The notes: generated from the sequence alone by a model not told the origin. Positions 8,659 to 17,868 are shown, numbered from the stretch's first letter. The stretch: DNA of 64,000 bases from Chryseobacterium arachidis (GCF_900129245.1 NZ_FQUT01000001.1:682001-746000); one strand, 5' to 3'. Program-made: numbers and translations.

Positions 8659-9915
8659 ATGAAAAAAATGATAGCGGCTTTTTCGCTCTTCACTTCGCTT
8701 TTACAGGCACAATACAATTGGTCGGTTTTTTCTTATCCACCTTCAAACGGAACCGGAAGATATGATGATGTATTTTTTCTGAACGAAAATGTAGGATGGG
8801 CAGCAAAAGGAGGAAACGGAGCGGTTTTTAAAACAACAAACGGCGGAGCGAACTGGATACAGCAGACAGTAAGCACGGCAACGAATCAATATTACAGGAA
8901 TATAGAATTTCTCAATGAAAATGTAGGTTTCCTTGGAACATTGAACAATAATTTTTATAAAACCGTAGACGGAGGAAATTCATGGCAAAGAGTGGATAAT
9001 ATCTCACCCTATCCACAGGCGATCTGCGGTCTTGACTGTGTGGGAACTTCCACGGTTTATGGTTGTGGCGCCTGGTTTTATCCGGCTTATATCATCAAAT
9101 CAACAGACAGCGGCAATACCTGGCAATATATTGATATGTCGAGCTATGCGAATGCTCTGGTAGAAGTTGCTTTTGTATCGGAAAATGTGGGATACGCAGG
9201 TGGAAACGATGATGATGGAGGAGTACTTTTAAAAACAATGGATGGTGGAAATACGTGGACTAAAATTTATAACACTTACACTCCGAATGATTATGTATGG
9301 AAAATACAGCTTTTAGGGAATAATATTTTCTGCTCCATAGAATCTGAATTGCCAAATACCGGAAAATTATTAAAATCTCTGAATGGAGGCTTTAGCTGGG
9401 AAACTAAAGATTTTCCGGATCATTACGTTCAGGCAGTTGGGTTTACATCAGCAACTCATGGCTGGATGGGCGGTCACAACACCGGGTTTTATGAAACTTT
9501 TGATGGCGGAACTACATGGAATAACACAGGAATCGGAGGATCTTTAAACCGAATTTTTATCATCAATGATAATGTAGCGTATGCAGCGGGAACGAATGTT
9601 TATAAAATGACTAAAGGGACACTTTCGACTCATGAAGTCTCTACTGAAAAGCAGGATAGAAAATTACAGGTAGAAGTTGTACCCAACCCTGTTAAAGACA
9701 GACTTAATCTGAATATAGACTATGTGCATTCTGACCATATAATTATCGGTTTGTATGATGCTTCGGGAAAGTTTATTAAAAATATTTTAAAAGATAATAT
9801 CAACGATAAAGGACTGAAAAAATATTCTTTAGACTTTAATTATCCAAAAGGGAATTATTTACTTGATATCCATTCAAATTTAGGAAGGCAGTCTATTAAA
9901 ATCATTAAAAATTAG
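8659..9915 (+). CDS. T9SS-exported BNR/Ycf48-like repeat protein
   Basis: 418 residues: signal peptide (ends LLQAQ), about six repeats of the BNR/sialidase-blade form (KTTNGGANW, KTVDGGNSW, KSTDSGNTW, KTMDGGNTW, KSLNGGFSW, ETFDGGTTW), then a C-terminal ~80-residue type A sorting domain (PNPVKDRLNLN ... KGNYLLDIHS ... IKIIKN). The blades should form a beta-propeller; the C-terminal signal directs secretion through the type IX system to the cell surface or medium. The ligand is unknown. A 240-bp AT-rich gap precedes it and a strong terminator follows. Confidence 0.85.
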   Translation: MKKMIAAFSLFTSLLQAQYNWSVFSYPPSNGTGRYDDVFFLNENVGWAAKGGNGAVFKTTNGGANWIQQTVSTATNQYYRNIEFLNENVGFLGTLNNNFYKTVDGGNSWQRVDNISPYPQAICGLDCVGTSTVYGCGAWFYPAYIIKSTDSGNTWQYIDMSSYANALVEVAFVSENVGYAGGNDDDGGVLLKTMDGGNTWTKIYNTYTPNDYVWKIQLLGNNIFCSIESELPNTGKLLKSLNGGFSWETKDFPDHYVQAVGFTSATHGWMGGHNTGFYETFDGGTTWNNTGIGGSLNRIFIINDNVAYAAGTNVYKMTKGTLSTHEVSTEKQDRKLQVEVVPNPVKDRLNLNIDYVHSDHIIIGLYDASGKFIKNILKDNINDKGLKKYSLDFNYPKGNYLLDIHSNLGRQSIKIIKN

Positions 9916-9921
9916 CAAAGA

Positions 9922-9947
9922 AAAAGCGCAGAACAGTCTGCGCTTTT
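9922..9947. terminator. bidirectional terminator between T9SS gene and acs
   Basis: A perfect 11-bp stem (AAAAGCGCAGA / TCTGCGCTTTT) with a 4-nt ACAG loop. It lies between the convergent stop codons at 9915 and 9956, with A-tract on one side and T-tract on the other, so it can serve both strands. Confidence 0.85.
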
Positions 9948-9955
9948 GTATCTAT

Positions 9956-11863
9956 TTAAATTCTTTCGTTTTTAATCTCTTCAACAATTTCAGGATTTAA
10001 TAAAGTGGTAATATCTCCGAAATTACTGAAATCTCCTTCTGCAATTTTTCTCAGAATTCTACGCATGATTTTCCCTGAACGTGTCTTCGGAAGTCCCGAA
10101 ACAAACTGAATTTTGTCTAATTTAGCAATCGGTCCGATCTGATCTGAAATCAGTTGATTGATCTCTTTTACCAAATTTTCCTGCTTTCTGTCTGCTCCAG
10201 TATCTTTTAAAATGACAAAACCGTACAAAGCATTTCCTTTGATATCATGAGGATAACCAACAATTGCAGATTCTGCTACAGCCGGGTGTTCGTTGATGCT
10301 GTCTTCAATTGGTGCAGTTCCCAGATTATGTCCTGAAACGATAATTACATCATCAACACGGCCTGTAATTCTGTAATATCCAACTTCATCCCTTAATGCA
10401 CCGTCTCCTGTGAAGTATTTTCCGGGGAAAGCCGAGAAATAGGTTTCTTTATATCTTTGGTGATCGCCCCAAATCGTTCTTGCGATTCCCGGCCAAGGAA
10501 AACGGATACAAAGGTTTCCTGTTACTTGGTTTCCTGAGATTTCATTACGCTTGTCATCCATTAAGACAGGCTGAATTCCCGGCAAGGGCAGGGTAGCGTA
10601 GGTAGGTTTGGTCGGAGTAACAAAAGGCAGCGGTGAAATCATAATTCCTCCGGTTTCTGTCTGCCACCAGGTATCTACAATCGGACATTTTTTCTTTCCG
10701 ACATGATCGTTGAACCAATGCCATGCTTCATCATTAATCGGTTCTCCAACCGATCCGATAACTTTTAATGAACTTAGGTCATGTTTATCAACCCATTCCG
10801 CACTTTCTTTAGCTAAAGAACGGATGGCTGTCGGAGCAGTGTAGAATTGGGTAATTTTATGCTTGTCAATAACTTCCCAGAATCTGTCTGGCTGAGGATA
10901 AGTAGGAACCCCTTCAAAAATTACGGTGGTTGCACCATTTAAAAGTGGTCCGTACAAAATATATGAATGCCCTGTAATCCAACCGATATCGGCAGTACAC
11001 CAATAAATATCATTTTCTTTATAATTGAAGACATTTTTAAAAGTATAAGCAGTATACACCATGTATCCGGCAGAAGTATGAAGCATTCCTTTCGGTTTCC
11101 CTGTCGATCCGGAAGTGTAGAGGATGAATAGCGGATCTTCGGCATCCATTATGATGGTGACAAAATCGGCAGAAGCTTTTTCATATAAATCTGCCAACCA
11201 ATGATCTCTTCCTTCTTTCATCTTGATTTCGTTGTGTGTTCTCTTCACCACCAAGACCGATTCTACAGAAGGTGTTTTTTCTAAAGCTTCATCAACAATG
11301 CTTTTCAGGTCTAAAACTTTGCTTCCTCTGTAACTTCCGTCTGAAGTAATCACCATTTTTGCTCCACAGTCGTTCACTCTCGAAGAAACTGCTGATGCAG
11401 AAAACCCAGCAAAAATAACGGAGTGAACAGCCCCTAATTTTGCACAGGCCAGCATGGTAATTGCCAATTCCGGAATCATCGGAAGATAGATGCAGACTCT
11501 GTCTCCTTTCTCGATGCCCATGTCTTTTAAAACATTAGCCGTTTTGTTGACTCTTGTATATAATTCGCTGTAAGAAATATGTTGTGCTTCTTCTTTCGGA
11601 TCGTTGGGTTCCCAGATGATTGCTGTTTTTTCGCCCCTTACGGAAAGGTGTCTGTCTAAACAGTTTTTGGTGATATTCAGTTTTGCATTTTTAAACCATG
11701 TAATTTTTGCTTCATTCATATCATATTTCACCACCTTGCTCCATCTCTGGTACCATACAAAATTTTGATCGGCAATCTTGTCCCAGAATTTTTTAGGATT
11801 TTTGATAGATTTTTTGTATTCTTCAAAATAGTGTGGCAAATCTTCTATTAAGTAATTTCTCAT
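9956..11863 (-). CDS. acs: acetyl-CoA synthetase (AMP-forming)
   Basis: 635 residues, close to the ~650 typical of Acs. Adenylate-forming motifs are FILYTSGSTGKPKGMLHT (P-loop), the acetate pocket WWQTETGG, and the hinge/C-domain with YFTGDGA, YRITGRVDDVIIVSGHNLG and KTRSGKIMRRILRK. The last lysine is the residue acetylated in regulated Acs enzymes. It converts acetate, ATP and CoA into acetyl-CoA, AMP and PPi in the cytoplasm. It lies 61 bp downstream of prpE and probably in the same transcript. Confidence 0.95.
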   Translation of the reverse strand: MRNYLIEDLPHYFEEYKKSIKNPKKFWDKIADQNFVWYQRWSKVVKYDMNEAKITWFKNAKLNITKNCLDRHLSVRGEKTAIIWEPNDPKEEAQHISYSELYTRVNKTANVLKDMGIEKGDRVCIYLPMIPELAITMLACAKLGAVHSVIFAGFSASAVSSRVNDCGAKMVITSDGSYRGSKVLDLKSIVDEALEKTPSVESVLVVKRTHNEIKMKEGRDHWLADLYEKASADFVTIIMDAEDPLFILYTSGSTGKPKGMLHTSAGYMVYTAYTFKNVFNYKENDIYWCTADIGWITGHSYILYGPLLNGATTVIFEGVPTYPQPDRFWEVIDKHKITQFYTAPTAIRSLAKESAEWVDKHDLSSLKVIGSVGEPINDEAWHWFNDHVGKKKCPIVDTWWQTETGGIMISPLPFVTPTKPTYATLPLPGIQPVLMDDKRNEISGNQVTGNLCIRFPWPGIARTIWGDHQRYKETYFSAFPGKYFTGDGALRDEVGYYRITGRVDDVIIVSGHNLGTAPIEDSINEHPAVAESAIVGYPHDIKGNALYGFVILKDTGADRKQENLVKEINQLISDQIGPIAKLDKIQFVSGLPKTRSGKIMRRILRKIAEGDFSNFGDITTLLNPEIVEEIKNERI

Positions 11864-11924
11864 ATCCTTTTCCTTTTTTGAAATTTGAATTTTTTATTAT
11901 TTAAATTTATAGTTAATTTCTTGT

Positions 11925-13811
11925 TTAAACCCTATATTCCCTGATTTTTTGCTGGATTTCCTCAATAATTTTTTCATCATCAATCGTCGATGGAATCTGA
12001 AATTCTTTACCATCAATAATGGTCCGTATTAATTTTCTTAAAATTTTTCCGGAACGCGTTTTAGGTAATCTTTTCACAACCATCACAGATTTGAGAAAAG
12101 CTACCGCTCCGATTTTTTCTCTGACGCTTTGAATGATTTCTTTTTCGACGTTTTCCTCTGAAATTTCAGAACCGTTTTTCAAAACGATGGTTGCGAAAGG
12201 AACCTGTCCGCGCAAATCATCATCGATTCCTACGACGGCACATTCTGCAACATCAGGATGTGAAGAAACGATTTCCTCCATTTCGGAAGTTGAAAGCCGG
12301 TGACCAGCAACATTAATCACATCATCAACTCTTCCCGTGATGAAAATATAGCCATCTTCATCTTTGATCGCTCCGTCTCCAGAAAAATAGTAACCTTTAT
12401 ATTGTGACAAGTAGCTTTTTTCAAATCTTTCGTAATCATTCCAGATGCCTAAAAGAGCTCCGGGAGGAAGCGGAAGTTTGATGACCAAATATCCTTCTTT
12501 ATGTTCGTTTAATTCCAATCCGTTTTCATCAAAAATTTTAATGTCATAACCCGGAATTGGTTTTCCTGCAGAAGCCCTTTTTATTTGATAGTTTTCATTA
12601 AAAGTCATTAAGCCTAACATTGGCGAGCCTGACTCTGTCTGCCACCAATGGTCGATTGCAGGAACTCCGATGTGTTCTGCAAACCAATCCAACGTTGCAA
12701 CATCGCATCTTTCACCTGCTAAAAACTGTTTTTTGAAATGACTTAAATCGTGTTTTTTTACCAATTCTCCATTCGGATCTTCTTTTTTAATTGCACGAAT
12801 CGCAGTCGGAGCAGTAAACATGGCTAAAACTTTATGTTCAGAAATAATTCTCCAGAAAGTTCCTGCATCGGGAGTCATAATCGGTTTCCCCTCAAAAATT
12901 ACCGTTGTATTTCTGTTAATTAAAGGTCCGTAAACCGTATAACTGTGACCAACCGCCCAGCCAAAATCTGAAGCCGCCCAAAAAGTTTCGCCCTGTTTAA
13001 TTCCGTAAATGTATTTCATCGAAAATTTCAAAGCAGTTGCGTAACCTCCTGTATCCCTTGTAATTCCTTTAGGTTTTCCGGTAGTTCCTGAAGTATATAA
13101 AAGATAAAGCGGATGACTGGATTCCACCAAAACACAATCTGCCGGCTCTGATTTGGAAACCAACTCTTCGTAATCAATAATTCCATCAAACATTTCGTGC
13201 CGGTTATCAACTAATTTCCTGTTAAAAACGATAATGTTTTCGACTTTATCGTGCGCCAATTCGATGGCCTTTTCAACCAATGGTAAATAAGGGATTCTTT
13301 TGGCAATTTCAATTCCTGCGGTGGCTGTGAGTAGAGCTTTTGGTTTACAGTCATCGATTCTTACCACCAATTCGTGTGGTGCAAAACCTCCAAAAACCAC
13401 GTTGTGAATGACACCGATTCTTGCGCAGGCCAGCATTGCAAAAAGTGTCTGCGGAATCATTGGCATATAAATCACCGCGGTGTCGCCTTTTTTTAATCCT
13501 AAGGAGACCAGGCCGCCTGCCAATTTTGAAATTTCTGATTTTGCCTGATTGTAGGTGTACTTTATTTTTTGATCAGTAACCGGAGAGTCATAAATAATCG
13601 CAATTTCTTCTCCGAAGCCGTCTTCAATATGTTTGTCAATGCACAAATAAGATATATTCAGCTTTCCGTCTGCAAACCACTGTGTATAATTGTTTTCATC
13701 CTGCGAAATAATCGTTTTCGGGAATTCAAACCATGAGATTTCCTGAGCTTGTTCTTTCCAGAACTGTTCTTTGTTTTCTATGCTTTGTTTAAATAAGTTA
13801 TTTGTGTTCAT
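11925..13811 (-). CDS. prpE: propionyl-CoA synthetase-like acyl-CoA ligase
   Basis: 628 residues, the same length as E. coli PrpE. Motifs: LLYTSGTTGKPKGITRDTGG, WWQTESGSPM, YYFSGDGAIKDEDGYIFITGRVDDVINVAGHRLST and KTRSGKILRKLIRTIIDG followed by a STIDD segment as in PrpE. The glycine-rich SGTTGKPKG loop and the C-terminal STIDD separate it from the acs copy next door. It should activate propionate (possibly also acetate) with ATP and CoA. Substrate choice is inferred from similarity, not from pocket residues. Confidence 0.8.
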   Translation of the reverse strand: MNTNNLFKQSIENKEQFWKEQAQEISWFEFPKTIISQDENNYTQWFADGKLNISYLCIDKHIEDGFGEEIAIIYDSPVTDQKIKYTYNQAKSEISKLAGGLVSLGLKKGDTAVIYMPMIPQTLFAMLACARIGVIHNVVFGGFAPHELVVRIDDCKPKALLTATAGIEIAKRIPYLPLVEKAIELAHDKVENIIVFNRKLVDNRHEMFDGIIDYEELVSKSEPADCVLVESSHPLYLLYTSGTTGKPKGITRDTGGYATALKFSMKYIYGIKQGETFWAASDFGWAVGHSYTVYGPLINRNTTVIFEGKPIMTPDAGTFWRIISEHKVLAMFTAPTAIRAIKKEDPNGELVKKHDLSHFKKQFLAGERCDVATLDWFAEHIGVPAIDHWWQTESGSPMLGLMTFNENYQIKRASAGKPIPGYDIKIFDENGLELNEHKEGYLVIKLPLPPGALLGIWNDYERFEKSYLSQYKGYYFSGDGAIKDEDGYIFITGRVDDVINVAGHRLSTSEMEEIVSSHPDVAECAVVGIDDDLRGQVPFATIVLKNGSEISEENVEKEIIQSVREKIGAVAFLKSVMVVKRLPKTRSGKILRKLIRTIIDGKEFQIPSTIDDEKIIEEIQQKIREYRV

Positions 13812-13873
13812 ATAAGTTTTGTGTTTTAGGTCATTGTTAAAAGCGAAGCAATCTTTTATCTGTTATTTTTAAT

Positions 13874-14236
13874 CTATTCCAGCATTTCTTCAATTTGCTG
13901 AATCAGTTTTTTAATGGAATATGGTTTCGTTACATACGCGTCGGCTCCCATTTCAAGTCCTTTCTCAATATCTTTTGGATTGTTTTTGGCACTCAGGAAA
14001 AGGACTTTTGTGTTTTCAAGCGCTTTATTTTTTTTAATTTCTTCTAATGTGCTGTACCCGTCAAGGTTTGGCATCATGATATCGAGTAAAATCACATCAG
14101 GAGTCAGTATTTTCAGAAATTCCAACACTTCTGTTCCGTCTCGGGCAATAAAAACTTCATACCCGATTTTTCTGAAACTGTATTCTAACGACATTAGTAT
14201 TTTGTGTTCGTCATCCGCAATTACTATCTTTTTCAT
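13874..14236 (-). CDS. stand-alone response-regulator receiver protein
   Basis: 120 residues: one receiver (CheY-like) domain and nothing else. Acidic pocket DDE at residues 8-10, phospho-acceptor Asp52 in DVILLDIMMPNLDG, Thr/Ser switch in LFLSAK, and Lys104 in YVTKPYS. There is no DNA-binding or enzymatic output domain, so it must act through protein contact or phosphotransfer. It lies between prpE and the symporter-kinase on the same strand and is the likely partner of that kinase. Compare CrbS/CrbR, where CrbR carries a LuxR-type output. Confidence 0.9.
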   Translation of the reverse strand: MKKIVIADDEHKILMSLEYSFRKIGYEVFIARDGTEVLEFLKILTPDVILLDIMMPNLDGYSTLEEIKKNKALENTKVLFLSAKNNPKDIEKGLEMGADAYVTKPYSIKKLIQQIEEMLE

Positions 14237-14290
14237 TGTGTATTTTCTGCTTTAAAGTTCAACTTCATTGTTTTTATATTTTTCTTTGGG

Positions 14291-14335
14291 GAACCCGAAG
14301 GGTTCAATTTTAATAGCCGTAGGTGAAACCTATGG
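14291..14335 (+). repeat. paired-hairpin (REP-like) element, copy left of the RAYT gene
   Basis: Two adjacent hairpins with GAA triloops: GAACCC-GAA-GGGTTC (14291-14305) and CCGTAGGT-GAA-ACCTATGG (14317-14335, one G-U pair), 11 bp apart. The same pair occurs inverted on the other side of the transposase gene, and elsewhere in the window. Confidence 0.85.
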
Positions 14336-14361
14336 AATTACGTATTATGATTGGGATCAGA

Positions 14362-14378
14362 TCAACCCGTAGGGTTGA
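14362..14378. repeat. single hairpin at the RAYT stop codon
   Basis: TCAACCC-GTA-GGGTTGA, a perfect 7-bp stem with 3-nt loop. It contains the stop codon and final codons of the RAYT gene (minus strand). A variant of the first hairpin of the repeat family. Confidence 0.8.
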
Positions 14379-14820
14379 ATATATTATTTTCATCAAAGTC
14401 AATTCCATGTTCAGCTAAAAGCTTTTTAAATTCATCTTCAAACGTTTCCGTTTTATGATATTCTTTTTGATTTTTTATATAATTTATAATTGTTTCTTTG
14501 TCTTTAAATGAAACAGTAAAAGCGCCATAACCTTCCTGCCATCCAATGAATTCAGGGAATAATCCCGATTCTTTCATCCATAAATTTGTAGCAACTTTAA
14601 TATCTTTTACCAAATTGCTGAGATTTATATTTGGATGAAGATCGCAAAAAATATGAATATGATCGGGCATTCCATTTATTCTGTATAATTTACATTTTTT
14701 ATTGTTTAAAATACCCCAAATATATTTGTATATTTCTGATTCATTCTTTTCATTAATTGTTGGTTCTCTGTGTTTTGTTCCGAAAACAATATGATAAAAT
14801 ATTTGTCGATAGGTGCCCAT
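14362..14820 (-). CDS. REP-associated tyrosine transposase (RAYT, IS200-like Y1)
   Basis: 152 residues of the Y1_Tnp fold. The HUH metal motif is DHIHIF (His54, His56) and the candidate nucleophile is Tyr114 in NYIKNQ. GWQEGYGAFTVS and the start YRQIFYHIVFGTKHRE are typical of chromosomal IS200-like/RAYT proteins. Paired hairpin elements flank it in inverted orientation. The last codons (NPTG-stop) fall inside a hairpin at 14362-14378. RAYTs are single-copy, domesticated relatives of IS200 transposases that nick and move REP elements in trans; that role is inferred here. No IS200 end structure or second ORF was seen. Confidence 0.85.
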   Translation of the reverse strand: MGTYRQIFYHIVFGTKHREPTINEKNESEIYKYIWGILNNKKCKLYRINGMPDHIHIFCDLHPNINLSNLVKDIKVATNLWMKESGLFPEFIGWQEGYGAFTVSFKDKETIINYIKNQKEYHKTETFEDEFKKLLAEHGIDFDENNIFNPTG

Positions 14821-14843
14821 TTTTCATTTGTGTTTTTATTGTT

Positions 14844-14929
14844 GAACCCTTCGGGTTCTATTATTATGTGCTTATTTTTGTTTTCATAGGTTTCACCTAC
14901 GGTTATTGGTGTTGAACCCTGTCGGGTTC
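14844..14929 (-). repeat. paired-hairpin elements upstream of the RAYT gene
   Basis: On the minus strand a full pair: GAACCC hairpin 14914-14929 (4-nt loop variant) then CATAGGT/ACCTACGG hairpin 14885-14902, followed by a lone GAACCC-type hairpin at 14844-14858, 24 bp from the RAYT start. The spacer in the full pair is 11 bp, as in the other copies. Confidence 0.85.
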
Positions 14930-14954
14930 TGATTGCGTTATGTTTATTCTGTTC

Positions 14955-14999
14955 CCATAGGTTTCACCTACGGCTACTGTTATTGAACCCTTCGGGTTC
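14955..14999 (-). repeat. paired-hairpin element overlapping the kinase 3' end
   Basis: GAACCC-GAA-GGGTTC (14985-14999) and CCGTAGGT-GAA-ACCTATGG (14955-14973) read on the minus strand, 11-bp spacer. The element encodes the final residues EPEGFNNSSRR and the TGA stop of the sensor kinase. Confidence 0.85.
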
Positions 15000-17684
15000 T
15001 CCGTCCTCAACATCAATCCTTCTCGGCAAAGTCACCGTAAAAGTCACTCCCAATCCACTGTTTTCTGCTTTTATTTTTCCACTGTGGGCTTCGACAATCC
15101 TTTTTGAAATGGCCAATCCGAGTCCGCTTCCGGTGGGTTTTAAGATGTTTTGATTTTTCGACTGGTAAAACTTATCAAAAATCATTTCCAAATCTTCTTC
15201 AGGTATATTTTTTCCGGTATTAAATATTTTAATAATTAAATCATTTTCTTTTTCCAAAAATTTAGTTTGAATAGTTCCCTGTTCATCGGTGAATTTTAAG
15301 GCATTTCCTATAATATTCTGAAACAACTGAATCATTCTCGCTTCATCATATCTCGAAATATGATTGTTCAATAAATCGACTTCACTGATATTAATAAACT
15401 TTTGGTGAATTAAATGCAGAATCGGATTTAATGCCTTTTTATAAGTCTCAATAATGTCATTTTCCTGTATATTTAAGGCGATTTCACCATGCTGGAGCTT
15501 ATCCAGATATAAAATATCATTGATGATTTCACTTAGGCGGTCAGATTCCGTGATGATGTTGTTTAAAAATTCTCTTTTAATTTCTAATGGAATATCGTCG
15601 TCATCGGCTAAAATTTCTCCTGCTGAGCGGATTGCTGTGATCGGCGTTCTCAGTTCATGCGCAACAGAATCCAGGAAATCATCTTTCTGTCGGTCCTTTA
15701 CAATTAAATTTTCATTGGCAATTGTAAGGTCGTTGGAAAGCTGCTTTAACTCTTCAGACTTTTCAGTCAGTTTTTTATTTAATGAAATATTTTCCTTTGA
15801 TTCCTCTAGAATATTTAATACTTCTTTCAATGAAATTTTATCTTCCTTTGTCACACCTTCAATTAAAATCTTCGCAGAAGCGGTACCTATTCTCCCTGCC
15901 AAAAGGTTTTCCGAGAACTTAATGAATCTTGAATCTGCGGTTTCGGTCTGAGAATCAATATTGTATTTAATATTAAAAATCCTCATGGCCTGTTCGGTTT
16001 TCTTTTTACCTAAAAAACGTTCCAGAATATTTTGAATATCAGAAACATAGGCGGTTCCTCTCCAGATGAAAGCATTCTCGTGATTTTGAATATATTTGTC
16101 GATGTCAACATACAGTTCGGCAAAATTTCTCTCGCGGTAATTTCCTTTCGTACTTACAGAAAGAATGCTGAACAAACCTGTATTAACCAAAATAGACCAA
16201 AAGAAAATTTCAGGAATTCTGGCTAAAAATGGAATATCAAAAAACTGAAAAGTATTGTACATATCACGCAAAGCTCCTTTCAATTCCTGATTGTAAGAAA
16301 AATAGTATTGGGGTATAATTAAACCGAAATAGCAGATGATTAAACCGGCTAAAAGTCCGATTACCGCACCTTTGTAACTTCCTCTTCTCCAGAAAATAGC
16401 TCCGAAGAAAGAGGGGGCAAGCTGGGCAATAATGACAAAAGAAATGAGTCCTACCGAATCAAGTGAAGTTTTTAAAATAAAATATTTATAAAACCCAAAG
16501 GCTAAAATAACCAATCCAAAAATCGAAAACTTCCTGATATTGGTAATATTTCTGGTGTTCTGAATTTCATTTTCAGCTTTAAATTTTCCCAGTAATCCGT
16601 AAGGAATAATCAGGTTGTTGGAAAGCATGATGGATAAGGTGATTGCAGAAATAATAATCATCGAAATGCATGAACTTAAACCTCCCAAAAATACCAAGAC
16701 GGTAATCAAATTATTGTTAAAATATTGCGGAATTAAAATAGAGTAGAACTCGGGGTTCACATTCTGACCCTGAAAAATCAATCTTCCGCCCCAGGCAATC
16801 GGGAAAATAAAGACTGTAAAAATCAATAAATAAAGAGGAAAAAACCAAATGGCTGTTTTGATGTGTCTTTCCTGTCTGTTCTCAACAATGGCGGTGTGAA
16901 ACTGTCTCGGTAAAATACAGATGGCAGTTCCGGAAATCATGCAGAGAACCATCCAGTTCATCGCACCCTCAATTCCGTTGAATGTATTTTTAGCTTTAAA
17001 ATCAGAAAATTTACTTGCTTTCTGATACAAATCCGAAAATCCGTCAAATGCGAAATAAATCACGAATAATCCCAAAATAATAATGAAGAACAATTTAAGA
17101 AAGCTTTCTAAAGCGATTGCCGAGATAATTCCTAATCGTTTTTCAGAAGCGTCTACATATTTTGTTCCGTAATAAGAGGAAAATACGGCGATTAAAACAA
17201 CTACAAAAGTGGCATTATCCGTTAAAATATTTTTAGACATCGGAGTTTCCGTGACCAAATGGAAAGTTTCGGAAATTGCTTTGATCTGCAATCCGATGTA
17301 AGGAACGATGGCAAAAATGCAAACCAAAGTAATGATGGCGCTGAAACTTCTGCTGTTTCCGTATCGTAAAGAAATAAAATCTGCAAGACTGCTGATTTTG
17401 TTAACTCTGGAAATTCGAACAATTCTTGTATTAATGTAAATCCATGCAGGAATGATTATAATCGGTCCGATGTAGATCGGTAAATAATTGAGTCCGCTTG
17501 TCGCTGCAACGCCGATACTTCCATAATACGTCCAGGCTGTGCAATAAACAGCTAATGACAAAGCATAGATATACGGATTGTTAATCCAGAACTTACTTTT
17601 TTTCTTCTCTGCCAAATGGGCAACTAAGAACAAAAGTGCGAGATAGATTAAAACAACGATAAATAATGCGAAACTACTCATCAT
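14964..17684 (-). CDS. sodium:solute symporter-histidine kinase fusion (CbrA/CrbS type)
   Basis: 906 residues. Residues 1-~490 form a sodium:solute symporter (SSS/SLC5) domain of about 13 membrane segments (e.g. YCTAWTYYGSIGVAATSGLNYLP, LGGLSSCISMIIISAITLS). A cytoplasmic linker and coiled coil (ENISLNKKLTEKSEELKQLSNDL) lead to HisKA with His676 in SVAHELRTPITAI. The HATPase domain has NIIGNALKF and KPTGSGLGLAISKRIVEAHSGKI. Kinases of this build sense or follow solute transport; CrbS controls acs in Vibrio. Its last residues come from a repeat element. It overlaps the upstream small ORF by 11 bp. Confidence 0.9.
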   Translation of the reverse strand: MMSSFALFIVVLIYLALLFLVAHLAEKKKSKFWINNPYIYALSLAVYCTAWTYYGSIGVAATSGLNYLPIYIGPIIIIPAWIYINTRIVRISRVNKISSLADFISLRYGNSRSFSAIITLVCIFAIVPYIGLQIKAISETFHLVTETPMSKNILTDNATFVVVLIAVFSSYYGTKYVDASEKRLGIISAIALESFLKLFFIIILGLFVIYFAFDGFSDLYQKASKFSDFKAKNTFNGIEGAMNWMVLCMISGTAICILPRQFHTAIVENRQERHIKTAIWFFPLYLLIFTVFIFPIAWGGRLIFQGQNVNPEFYSILIPQYFNNNLITVLVFLGGLSSCISMIIISAITLSIMLSNNLIIPYGLLGKFKAENEIQNTRNITNIRKFSIFGLVILAFGFYKYFILKTSLDSVGLISFVIIAQLAPSFFGAIFWRRGSYKGAVIGLLAGLIICYFGLIIPQYYFSYNQELKGALRDMYNTFQFFDIPFLARIPEIFFWSILVNTGLFSILSVSTKGNYRERNFAELYVDIDKYIQNHENAFIWRGTAYVSDIQNILERFLGKKKTEQAMRIFNIKYNIDSQTETADSRFIKFSENLLAGRIGTASAKILIEGVTKEDKISLKEVLNILEESKENISLNKKLTEKSEELKQLSNDLTIANENLIVKDRQKDDFLDSVAHELRTPITAIRSAGEILADDDDIPLEIKREFLNNIITESDRLSEIINDILYLDKLQHGEIALNIQENDIIETYKKALNPILHLIHQKFINISEVDLLNNHISRYDEARMIQLFQNIIGNALKFTDEQGTIQTKFLEKENDLIIKIFNTGKNIPEEDLEMIFDKFYQSKNQNILKPTGSGLGLAISKRIVEAHSGKIKAENSGLGVTFTVTLPRRIDVEDGEPEGFNNSSRR

Positions 17685-17868
17685 ATTTTTTTACGATTAC
17701 AAAAGAAATTAGGATGGAAATCATCCAGACAGCAAACAAATACACCAAAATCATCGGATAACCGAAAACTTCTCTTTCACTGTTAAAAAGCAGTGATACC
17801 GGAATGCTGAAGGCAATCAGCAAACCTATGCTTAAAATAATCAGTTTTTGTTCGTGTCTTTTTTTCAT
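17674..17868 (-). CDS. two-span membrane protein coupled to the symporter-kinase
   Basis: 64 residues with two hydrophobic segments (LIILSIGLLIAFSIPVSLLF and MILVYLFAVWMISILISFVIV) joined by a short polar loop, and charged ends (KKRHEQK, KKYDE). Its 3' end overlaps the kinase start by 11 bp, so translation is coupled. Many SSS transporters have a tiny two-span partner encoded just upstream (for example the DUF485/DUF3311-type proteins). By position and build I infer an accessory subunit of the symporter domain. Confidence 0.75.
   Translation of the reverse strand: MKKRHEQKLIILSIGLLIAFSIPVSLLFNSEREVFGYPMILVYLFAVWMISILISFVIVKKYDE

Noticed and set aside
14291-14999. Complete IS200/IS605 insertion sequence
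   Set aside because: The protein is RAYT-like and the flanks are short paired hairpins in inverted orientation, not the left and right ends of an IS200; no tnpB or second identical copy in the window.
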